This document shows, piece after piece, positions 1 through 5,269 of a stretch of 5,269 bases of DNA. Below the pieces are notes generated by a model, which was not told the DNA's origin, searched no databases, and saw only the letters and a list, made by a program, of their open reading frames with translations. Origin of the DNA: Bacteroidia bacterium (GTDB lineage: Bacteria; Bacteroidota; Bacteroidia; B-17B0; Aurantibacillaceae); assembly GCA_026418315.1 (NCBI GenBank), contig JAOABO010000116.1, forward strand, positions 1 through 5,269. Direction: 5' to 3'. A program made the position numbers and the translations under genes. Every line of letters starts with the position of its first letter. The stretch's first letter is position 1.

Positions 1-512
1 ATGCTACACAAGGTATAGAAGCACAAGATTTGTATATATTTCAAAACATTATAGAAAATAAAAAGGGAGTGGTAATAGCCGTGAACAAATGGGATTTAAT
101 TAAAGACAAATATTCTAACATCACTAAAGATTATGAAGAAGAAATAAAAAACAGAACTGCTCCTTTCAGAGATGTACCAATAGTATTCATATCAGCTCTT
201 GAAAAAACAAGATTGATTAAAGCGTTAGAAAAATCAATAGAAGTATACCATAGAAAAAAAGTTCATATACCAACCCATGAACTGAATGAGTTTTTACAGG
301 AAATTATGAACGTTACACCACCGCCTTCTGTAAAAGGGAAGTTTATAAAAATAAAATATGTAACACAAGTTGAAAGCGCGCCAGTATTTTTGTTTTTTTG
401 CAACTTGCCCCAGTACATTCCAGATTCATACAAGAGATTTTTGGAAAATAAATTACGAGAAAAATATAATTTTACAGGCGTTCCTATGACTTTGGTATTT
501 AAGAAAAAGTAA
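1..512 (+). CDS. der: Ribosome biogenesis GTPase Der (EngA), C-terminal part (5' end outside window)
   Basis: Der is a cytoplasmic GTPase with two tandem G domains and a C-terminal KH-like domain that acts in maturation of the 50S ribosomal subunit. The frame is open from the window edge (first full codon at position 3), so the gene is cut by the window, not broken; 169 complete codons remain of a family length of roughly 430-440. The fragment opens with DATQGIEAQDL, the stretch just before the G4 motif of the second G domain. The G4 motif NKWD lies at bases 84-95 and the G5 motif SAL at 192-200. The KH-like domain follows, with PPPSVKGK, KIKYVTQV, FFCNLPQ and a basic end, RFLENKLREKYNFTGVP then LVFKKK. 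The stop is TAA at 510-512. The TTG at 30 lies inside the domain and is not the start. Family assignment is firm; the phylum-like wording (for example IPTHELNEFL) is from memory of Bacteroidota homologues. Confidence 0.95.
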   Translation, partial: ATQGIEAQDLYIFQNIIENKKGVVIAVNKWDLIKDKYSNITKDYEEEIKNRTAPFRDVPIVFISALEKTRLIKALEKSIEVYHRKKVHIPTHELNEFLQEIMNVTPPPSVKGKFIKIKYVTQVESAPVFLFFCNLPQYIPDSYKRFLENKLREKYNFTGVPMTLVFKKK

Positions 513-542
513 TATATATATATGATGAATAAGTGCCCCGCC

Positions 543-559
543 TACTATAGTTGATAGTA
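543..559. repeat. Short inverted repeat downstream of der
   Basis: TACTAT (543-548) and ATAGTA (554-559) are perfect reverse complements around a 5-base loop. The stem is short and AT-rich and has no T run after it on either strand, so it is at best a weak end-of-transcript hairpin for der, 30 bases past its stop. It could also be chance in AT-rich DNA. Confidence 0.35.
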
Positions 560-753
560 CCGAAACGACAATTATTTAAGTGAAACAACTTGTAACAATG
601 CTTTGTAATGTATTAATTTTTGCCACTCTTAAAAACTTTTCTCCTATCATAAATGTATATTAATGAAAACAAAAATTTTGACTAAAAGCAAACTAATCAG
701 ACAAGAAACAGTTTCAAGGATTAAGCAATAAAAAATTCTATTAATTCCATCGC

Positions 754-782
754 CTATTATTTAATAAATAGTACTTCTATTT
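754..782. repeat. Overlapping inverted repeats with alternative pairings
   Basis: CTATT (754-758) can pair with AATAG (767-771). Alternatively AAATAG (766-771) can pair with CTATTT (777-782) across a 5-base loop. The shared AATAG arm makes the two hairpins mutually exclusive. The element lies about 70 bases past the stop of the PstS-like gene on the - strand and might mark the 3' end of that transcript, but there is no T tract and the stems are only 5-6 bp. Chance is a real alternative. Confidence 0.3.
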
Positions 783-849
783 CTGACCATTATTTTTTAT
801 AGCCATGTTCATTGTGCTTCTTATATTCATTCAGATACACAACAACCAT

Positions 850-1746
850 CTAATAGGGTTTTATTTCAATTTTTCTTTCCCTGTCAATAATGGGTACTAA
901 TCCCATTTTTTTGAACAATACTTGCCCCTTGTCGCCTGCTAAAAACGCTTCTAATCCTGCGCTTAAAGAGAAATTCTCTCCTCTTCTTATGCAATAAATA
1001 ACTCGTGTAAGAGGATAATCCGAAGTGGCTATATTGCTTTGGTCGGGATAATATGCTGGTATATCGGTTTTTTTTCTAACAGGAATGACCATAGTATCTT
1101 GTTCGGGGTATTTCAGTAATTTGGTCCATTTGTCATCATCATCACAAATGCGGGCATAATCTATAACCCCAATCATATTGCTGTTATTCATTACATAATT
1201 TCTGAAAGCAGAAGTGTCTTCTGTTTCAAAACAATTTTTTCCAAAAGATTTTCCATTTAGTAAGCTGTCTTTGCAATACAGTACGGCACCGTTCATTTTG
1301 CCAAAAAAAACAATCTTGTATGGACCTTGTCCTGAAAGAATTTGCTTAAATTGTTCCACGGTGATGCCTTTTTCTTTAAATGGTTTTCCAAGCAGAACAA
1401 TAGCCGATTTGGCAAGAGGCGTTTGATGGATGATTAAATTGTTTTGTTCAAATACTCTTGTTTCTTTTTCTGAAAGTTTTCTGCTCACAAGAATTAGTTT
1501 ACAACTATCTTCCAGTAAAGATTGAATACACACTTGCTCGGGGTTGAATTTCCACTTAACGGTTGTGTTTTTGTAAATAGAAGTAAACAAATCCATTTGA
1601 GGAGGTACAATATAGTGAAATGTATTATCAGCCATTATATGAATAGAGCCGGTGGTGGGTGTGTTTGGAATTTTGGATTCCTTTGTGTTGCAGGCACACA
1701 ACATTAAATACAACCATCCCCCTATTACATACCTGTAGCGTAGCAT
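850..1746 (-). CDS. PstS-like periplasmic substrate-binding lipoprotein
   Basis: 298 residues, stop TAG. The N-terminus has basic residues at 3 and 5, a hydrophobic stretch (7-18) and the lipobox-like LCAC with Cys19, so it is probably a lipoprotein; Cys at -2 is unusual but tolerable. Residues 33-290 resemble the PstS-like PBP domain of Bacteroidota: SIHIMADNTF at 34, a lobe-1 segment LILVSRKLSEKE (84-95), IGVIDYARI (192-200), and a C-terminal part with SDYPLTRVIYCIRR (242-255) and FLAGDKGQVLFKKMGLVP (268-285). The family binds phosphate or another small anion. Here the loop after VFF (FFGKMNGA, 147-154) lacks the Ser/Thr-rich phosphate-contacting pattern expected from homologues, and a CDDDDKW run follows at 201. 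No ABC permease or ATPase gene is adjacent. The ATG start is within the end of the upstream barrel gene (22-base overlap); later in-frame starts would remove the signal sequence. The fold is likely; the ligand is unknown. Confidence 0.8.
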   Translation of the reverse strand: MLRYRYVIGGWLYLMLCACNTKESKIPNTPTTGSIHIMADNTFHYIVPPQMDLFTSIYKNTTVKWKFNPEQVCIQSLLEDSCKLILVSRKLSEKETRVFEQNNLIIHQTPLAKSAIVLLGKPFKEKGITVEQFKQILSGQGPYKIVFFGKMNGAVLYCKDSLLNGKSFGKNCFETEDTSAFRNYVMNNSNMIGVIDYARICDDDDKWTKLLKYPEQDTMVIPVRKKTDIPAYYPDQSNIATSDYPLTRVIYCIRRGENFSLSAGLEAFLAGDKGQVLFKKMGLVPIIDRERKIEIKPY

Positions 1747-2549
1747 GGTTGTTTAGATACTATTTTAATGTTAATGGTAAGCCCTGTAAAGAAATACCAA
1801 TCTTTGGTATAAGGATTTCCTCTTGAGTAACCTGATATAAACCACCATGGATATTTAGTGCGATTGCTCATTAGCATTCCCATTTGACCATTGGGAGGAT
1901 TACTTTTTAAGTCAGGATATTTACCACTCACATCATCTAAGTAATCTGTAAAAGTTTTTCTGGGTCCCCACTCTATTCCAAGGCCTATGTTTTTTGCCAC
2001 ATTGATTTTAATACCAATGCCGAAAGGAATGGATATTTGCCAAAGTTTGTAGGGCTTAGATTGTCCTTCTGTACGAAGAGGTCTTAAATCAATCCAACTG
2101 TTACCGCCTAAATTTCCTAATGGATTAAAGTGAAATAAAGAAACACCACCAAATACAAACAGAGTAAAAAAATGTTTGTCATTTCCAATTCTGTAATCAT
2201 AAAAATTAAATTCAGCAATTGAGTAAAATTCTTGTATATTGGATTTAAAGTTTAAATTTCTCTCAATTTGATCTTTGCTGTCGCTTTGAGAATCGTCGCC
2301 TTCAATTTGTCCCCAATTAAAACCTATACGCCAGGCACCGCGGTAATCCCATGCATATCTATAAAACGCCCCAAAGGCAGGCCGTGTCATATAAAAGTGT
2401 TTTCGCGGATTCAAATCTCCTAAATAGTAAGAGCCACCTACAAAAAGACCTATTTCGTGCTGATGAAATGCTCTTTTTTTGCCTTGTGGGTATATTGTTT
2501 GAAATAACATAAAAAGAATGAATGTTGCCCAAATAGTTTTTCTTGTCAT
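1725..2549 (-). CDS. DUF6089/PorG-like outer-membrane beta-barrel protein
   Basis: 274 residues, ATG start, TAA stop. A signal peptide is clear (Lys/Arg at 3-4, hydrophobic 6-20, probable cleavage near residue 22). The mature part alternates aromatic and polar residues as in small outer-membrane barrels. Family marks are HEIGLFVGGSYYLGDLNP (31-48), RPAFGAFYRY (56-65), GLGIEWGPRKTFTDYLDDVSGKYPD (189-213) and KDWYFFTGLTINI (249-261). These match my recollection of DUF6089 proteins, the family containing PorG, an outer-membrane component tied to the PorK/PorN ring of the type IX secretion system. Members also occur as paralogues without proven secretion roles, and no other por/gld gene is visible here, so I do not assign porG. 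It starts 5 bases after the beta-helix gene stop and overlaps the PstS-like gene by 22 bases, which suggests one mRNA and coupled translation. Confidence 0.82.
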   Translation of the reverse strand: MTRKTIWATFILFMLFQTIYPQGKKRAFHQHEIGLFVGGSYYLGDLNPRKHFYMTRPAFGAFYRYAWDYRGAWRIGFNWGQIEGDDSQSDSKDQIERNLNFKSNIQEFYSIAEFNFYDYRIGNDKHFFTLFVFGGVSLFHFNPLGNLGGNSWIDLRPLRTEGQSKPYKLWQISIPFGIGIKINVAKNIGLGIEWGPRKTFTDYLDDVSGKYPDLKSNPPNGQMGMLMSNRTKYPWWFISGYSRGNPYTKDWYFFTGLTINIKIVSKQPCYATGM

Positions 2550-2554
2550 AATAG

Positions 2555-4039
2555 TTATTTTTCTATAGCACCTAAATCGGGCCCAATATCTGAAAAGCGA
2601 CTTTTGTTATTAATATCCAATGGAAATTTAGCTGCATCTGCATTATTGCCCGCATTGATGACAGCAGAGCCCGTACCGGGTTCAAAATTATAGGAAGAGG
2701 GGTTAACAAACATAGGACTTTGATTAATCAAACAATTAGTAAAATGTGAATTAGAAGTATTCAAAGTAGTTTTTATCATACAATAATTGAACGTGTGGTT
2801 GGGAGGATAAGTCATATTAGTGGTATTTAAATCTAAATTTAATTCATTGGTAAGATTACCATGAATAATACAATTTCCAAAATAACAAGTATCAAGTGGA
2901 AAAACAGTACTTCCTGCATAATTATTGATATACACACATTCTTTGCTTCGTGCAGATTGTGTCCAGTAATTTGCAAAAGTGTTATGAATAAAATTGTAAT
3001 TTCCTCCTAATGCCAACACTAGTGCATACTCGGCACAATTGGCAATAATATTATTACCCGCATAAATGTTGTAACCCAAACTGTACATGCCCCATTTTTT
3101 CATATTAAAAATTCTGGTATTGGTAATTTTCAATCTTCTGGGGTCTGCATTGTACACAGAGTTGATTACTTCGGCTTGCACACCAATAAAGCCATTCTTG
3201 ATGATGGCATAATTGATTTCATTTTCTTTACTGCCTTCATTGATCCATATTCTATCCCATTGTCCCGGCAAATCTATAAAATCGGCCTCTCTTCTGAAAC
3301 CCTGAAAAACCACTTCGTTTCCATAAGCACCTTGTACTTTCAATGTTCCATAACGATATACCCACAAGCCAGCATTTTGATAAAAATACACCTTTGTTCC
3401 CGGCTGCATAATCAATGTTTGAGATGAATCCACCACCAGCCAACCATATATAACATGTGGTTTATCATTGGTCCATGTTACAGTGGCATTATTTACAGAA
3501 GAAATAGTAGAGTAAGGCAAATAATATCCGTTAGAAAAATAAATAGCGTTAGTAGGTTTGTGGTAGTATGCGTTTTGCCCCCATGCTTCTAAATATACTT
3601 TTTGAGTGTTGCCGTTTACTTCACACACAATGGCGTCCTGAATAATTAAAGGACTGTTGGAAGATAAGGGATTGACATTCACTTGTACAAAAATGTATAA
3701 ACTATCTTCTGCGTCTATTTCTATATCAGAAAAATTTTTTCCTATCGTTCCATCTACATTCAAAATATAAGACGAGGCATTGCCTGTTTGAAGATATATT
3801 TTTGAGAGTTTAATTTTTTGTTTGTAAGGATTAATTATTCTAAAATGTTTAGTAGCCGAACCTGCCATAGTAAAAACAGTGTCAAACAAAATAGTATCCG
3901 AACTGAATTTAAGTTTCACTGAAGAGGATGTGATGATTTTGTCTTTTTTACAAGATGTGGTTTGAACCAATAAAACAAGAGTGAAAATAGCTTGAACAAC
4001 AACCAATAGTTGGGATTTTAGCTGGAAGGTTTTTTTCAT
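2555..4039 (-). CDS. Surface or periplasmic lipoprotein with right-handed parallel beta-helix
   Basis: 494 residues from the ATG at 4039; a TTG at 4048 in the same frame would add three residues (MIN) but is less likely. The N-terminus is MKK, then a hydrophobic stretch (11-26) ending TTSC, giving lipid-bearing Cys30 followed by KKDK. Residues about 42-155 look like an Ig-like beta domain, with SSDTILFDTVFTMAGSATK (47-64) and a later VNPLSSNSP, a pattern common in Bacteroidota lipoproteins. Residues about 195-450 are rich in short Asn/Ile/Tyr turns (ITNTRIFN, AGNNIIANC, YNFIHNTFAN, FGNCIIHGN, FNYCMI, FTNCLI), typical of parallel beta-helix coils. The C-terminus SAVINAGN (458-465) and DIGPDLGAIE (484-493) is the usual end of this class. 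No lyase or hydrolase site can be identified; carbohydrate or structural binding at the surface is inference. It is first in the tight trio with the barrel and PstS-like genes. Confidence 0.85.
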   Translation of the reverse strand: MKKTFQLKSQLLVVVQAIFTLVLLVQTTSCKKDKIITSSSVKLKFSSDTILFDTVFTMAGSATKHFRIINPYKQKIKLSKIYLQTGNASSYILNVDGTIGKNFSDIEIDAEDSLYIFVQVNVNPLSSNSPLIIQDAIVCEVNGNTQKVYLEAWGQNAYYHKPTNAIYFSNGYYLPYSTISSVNNATVTWTNDKPHVIYGWLVVDSSQTLIMQPGTKVYFYQNAGLWVYRYGTLKVQGAYGNEVVFQGFRREADFIDLPGQWDRIWINEGSKENEINYAIIKNGFIGVQAEVINSVYNADPRRLKITNTRIFNMKKWGMYSLGYNIYAGNNIIANCAEYALVLALGGNYNFIHNTFANYWTQSARSKECVYINNYAGSTVFPLDTCYFGNCIIHGNLTNELNLDLNTTNMTYPPNHTFNYCMIKTTLNTSNSHFTNCLINQSPMFVNPSSYNFEPGTGSAVINAGNNADAAKFPLDINNKSRFSDIGPDLGAIEK

Positions 4040-4049
4040 GTTTATCAAT

Positions 4050-4057
4050 CAAATTTA
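4050..4057 (-). promoter_or_regulatory. Possible Bacteroidota -7 element before the beta-helix gene
   Basis: On the - strand the 40-base gap before the beta-helix gene contains TAAATTTG, which fits the Bacteroidota -7 consensus TAnnTTTG. It would give a leader of only about 5-8 bases to the ATG at 4039, and I see no TTTG -33 element at the expected distance. It may be an internal promoter separating the envelope trio from the glycan genes, or chance. Confidence 0.22.
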
Positions 4058-4079
4058 TTAAACGAAATACTTGTTTTAA

Positions 4080-4676
4080 TTATTGCCTGAAAAACATTTT
4101 GACAAATGTTCTGAAGATAATTTGCAGGTCATAAAATAAACTTTGTTTTTCAAAATATTGCAGGTTAAGGTTTAATTTTTCGGGCATAATTTTTTCAATG
4201 TATGTTTTTTCAGGATTTTCTGATTGAGCCAGCAAATCGCTTTCGTCAATGTATCTTAACGATGCTTCGTCTGTGATGCCTGGCTTTACACATAAAATTT
4301 TTTTTTGTTCATCATTATATAAGTCCACATATTTTTTTACTTCTGGTCGTGGGCCTACAATACTCATTTCTCCCAATAATACATTAATAAACTGTGGCAA
4401 CTCATCTAACTTGTATTTTCTTAAATAATATCCGGTTGTGGTAATTCTGTTATCATTGGAGCCAACAGTCAAAAGTCCTTTCTTTTCTGCGTTTTTATAC
4501 ATGGTTCTGAATTTAATTAATTTGAAAGGGCGAAAGTTTTTTCCGATTCTTTCTTGTAAATAAAATACCGGCCAACCATCATCTAAAATAATAGCAATAG
4601 ATATCAAAACAATAACAGGAAGTAGAAGTATCAGTACAAGCAAAGAAAACAGAATATCAAAACATCTTTTTATCAT
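4080..4676 (-). CDS. PglC-like polyprenyl-phosphate sugar-phosphate transferase (bacterial sugar transferase family)
   Basis: 198 residues, about the length of the small monotopic phosphoglycosyl transferases such as PglC, with no extra N-terminal membrane domain as in WbaP. The family moves a sugar phosphate from a UDP-sugar to undecaprenyl phosphate at the inner membrane, the first step of capsule, O-antigen or glycoprotein glycan assembly. Residues 1-30 form the membrane-dipping helix (MIKRCFD, then a Leu/Ile stretch with Pro20). Then come PVFYLQERIGKN (36-47), KFRTM (55-59), LRKYKLDELPQFINVL (85-100) with the catalytic Asp91-Glu92 pair, SIVGPRPE (105-112) and KPGIT (131-135). All key family motifs are present. 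Its ATG overlaps the stop of the aminotransferase gene by 4 bases, indicating coupled translation. The sugar is not decidable from sequence; pairing with a PglE-like enzyme points to an amino sugar such as a bacillosamine-type residue. Confidence 0.93.
   Translation of the reverse strand: MIKRCFDILFSLLVLILLLPVIVLISIAIILDDGWPVFYLQERIGKNFRPFKLIKFRTMYKNAEKKGLLTVGSNDNRITTTGYYLRKYKLDELPQFINVLLGEMSIVGPRPEVKKYVDLYNDEQKKILCVKPGITDEASLRYIDESDLLAQSENPEKTYIEKIMPEKLNLNLQYFEKQSLFYDLQIIFRTFVKMFFRQ
4093..4110. repeat. Hairpin at the 3' end of the sugar transferase gene
   Basis: AACATTT (4093-4099) and AAATGTT (4104-4110) are perfect reverse complements around a 4-base loop. On the - strand the second arm runs into a short T stretch, so it resembles a weak intrinsic terminator, although it sits inside the last codons of the coding region (residues 190-196). 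It could attenuate transcription between the glycan genes and the envelope trio. The AT-only pairing makes this uncertain. Confidence 0.25.
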
Positions 4677-5269
4677 CTTGTCAAAAATTTTTTAACTGCC
4701 GATTTTACCACAGTCATTACTGTTTGTATTTGCTCATCATTCAGGTCATAATAAACAGGTAAGGAAATTTCACGGGCATAATTATCGTACGCTACCGGAT
4801 AATTTTTAATATCATAGCCCAAAGATTGATAATAACTCATCAGTGGGAGTGGTATAAAATGCACATTGACAGATACATCGTTATTAAAAATTTCCTGTAT
4901 AATAGCATCTCTCTGCTGTTCATTAATGCCCTTGATTCTTAAAGGATAAACATGATAAGACGATGTTTTTTCCAATGTTCTGTAAACAGGTATTTGAAAC
5001 ACAGTGTTGTCTTGAAAGTAAGATGAATAGGCGTCAAAAATTTTCTTTCTTTTAATCAAAGTATCGTTATCGTATCTTGCTAATTCCACTAAACCAATGC
5101 TTGCCTGTATGTCTGTCATGTTATATTTGTATCCGGCTTCTATTATGTCATATTTCCAGTTGCCCTTTTGCATTTTAGACAAGGCATCTTTTGTTTGACC
5201 GTGTAGGGTTTTTACACACAGTTCTTTGTATATTTTTTCATTATCAAACGGTAGTGGAAAATTTAGCGC
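4673..5269 (-). CDS. DegT/DnrJ/EryC1/StrS-family sugar aminotransferase, C-terminal part (5' end outside window)
   Basis: The frame is open to the right edge, so 198 codons are visible of a family length near 370-390; the TTG at 5182 is internal. This PLP enzyme family transfers an amino group, usually from glutamate, to a keto sugar nucleotide in the cytoplasm. The visible part begins ALNFPLPFDNEKIY, then KTLHGQTKDAL, GNWKYDIIEAGYKYNMTDIQASIGLVEL (the conserved N-M-T-D-I-Q-A segment), HVYPLRIKG, VSVNVHFIPLPLM and YAREISLPVYYDLNDEQI. These match the group found in polysaccharide loci of Bacteroidota. The PLP-binding Lys and its surroundings lie outside the window and cannot be checked. The next gene, a PglC-like transferase, overlaps by 4 bases. 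The order matches that of bacillosamine-type loci (PglE-like then PglC-like), but a perosamine-type or other 4-amino sugar is equally possible. Stop is TGA. Confidence 0.93.
   Translation of the reverse strand, partial: ALNFPLPFDNEKIYKELCVKTLHGQTKDALSKMQKGNWKYDIIEAGYKYNMTDIQASIGLVELARYDNDTLIKRKKIFDAYSSYFQDNTVFQIPVYRTLEKTSSYHVYPLRIKGINEQQRDAIIQEIFNNDVSVNVHFIPLPLMSYYQSLGYDIKNYPVAYDNYAREISLPVYYDLNDEQIQTVMTVVKSAVKKFLTR

Larger units (their letters stand above)
513..849. other. Convergent intergenic spacer without a supported gene
   Basis: This 337-base AT-rich spacer lies between the 3' ends of der (+) and the PstS-like gene (-). It starts with a short TA dinucleotide run (513-523). It also holds an imperfect tandem pair, CTTGTAACAATG (589-600) and CTTTGTAATG (601-610), and small AT-rich inverted repeats listed separately. 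I see no tRNA, no ORF with a recognisable product, and no GC-rich hairpin followed by a T run on either strand, although two transcripts must end here. Termination may be Rho-dependent or use one of the weak hairpins. Confidence 0.7.

Noticed and set aside
30..32. TTG as a start of a short independent protein (160 codons)
   Set aside because: The frame is open upstream to the window edge and the upstream residues continue the Der G domain, so the TTG is internal.
701..720. GAAAC-A-GTTTC palindrome in the spacer
   Set aside because: Arms are 5 bases with a 1-base centre, so it cannot form a stable hairpin, and no second copy was seen to suggest a binding site or CRISPR-like repeat.
804..899. 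Small + strand frame starting MFIVLLIF, partly hydrophobic
   Set aside because: About 31 codons, two thirds of it or so antisense to the end of the PstS-like gene, with no supporting signal; likely chance.
1214..1707. Open frames on the + strand opposite the PstS-like gene
   Set aside because: They lie wholly within a well-supported gene on the other strand, give no recognisable product and have no context of their own.
3176..3443. Open frames on both strands inside the beta-helix gene
   Set aside because: Shadow frames of a clear coding region; no domain marks and low-complexity composition.
5180..5182. TTG as the start of the aminotransferase
   Set aside because: The 29 codons before it to the window edge continue the conserved family sequence, including the LHGQTKDA segment, so the gene extends beyond the window.

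Overview
The window (about 5.3 kb, AT-rich) looks like chromosomal DNA of a member of the Bacteroidota. Four things support this. The C-terminal part of Der has the wording seen in that phylum. There is an outer-membrane barrel protein of the DUF6089/PorG type. There are lipoproteins with short Cys-Lys-type signal ends. Start codons lack clear Shine-Dalgarno sequences, as is usual there. The exact order or family cannot be fixed from the sequence alone.

Layout. At the left edge, on the + strand, is the 3' part of der (EngA), the two-domain ribosome-assembly GTPase. It is followed by a 337-base convergent spacer with no gene I can support, only small AT-rich inverted repeats. Everything to the right is on the - strand. 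In transcription order from the right edge these are: a DegT/DnrJ/EryC1/StrS-family sugar aminotransferase (5' end cut off by the window); a PglC-like sugar-phosphate transferase that overlaps it by 4 bases; then, after 40 bases, a lipoprotein with a parallel beta-helix body; 5 bases later a DUF6089/PorG-like outer-membrane barrel; and, overlapping that by 22 bases, a PstS-like substrate-binding lipoprotein.

How the genes work together. The aminotransferase and the transferase form the end of a surface-polysaccharide or glycan locus: the first makes an amino sugar nucleotide and the second loads a sugar phosphate onto the lipid carrier to start glycan assembly. The next three genes are all predicted to be exported to the envelope and are packed tightly enough to be one transcription unit. 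They may be a separate operon or a continuation of the glycan operon. Their joint function is not known to me. The most interesting points are the unusual trio itself and the solitary PstS-like protein, which has a changed ligand loop and no transporter genes beside it. No mobile element, CRISPR array, tRNA or rRNA was seen.
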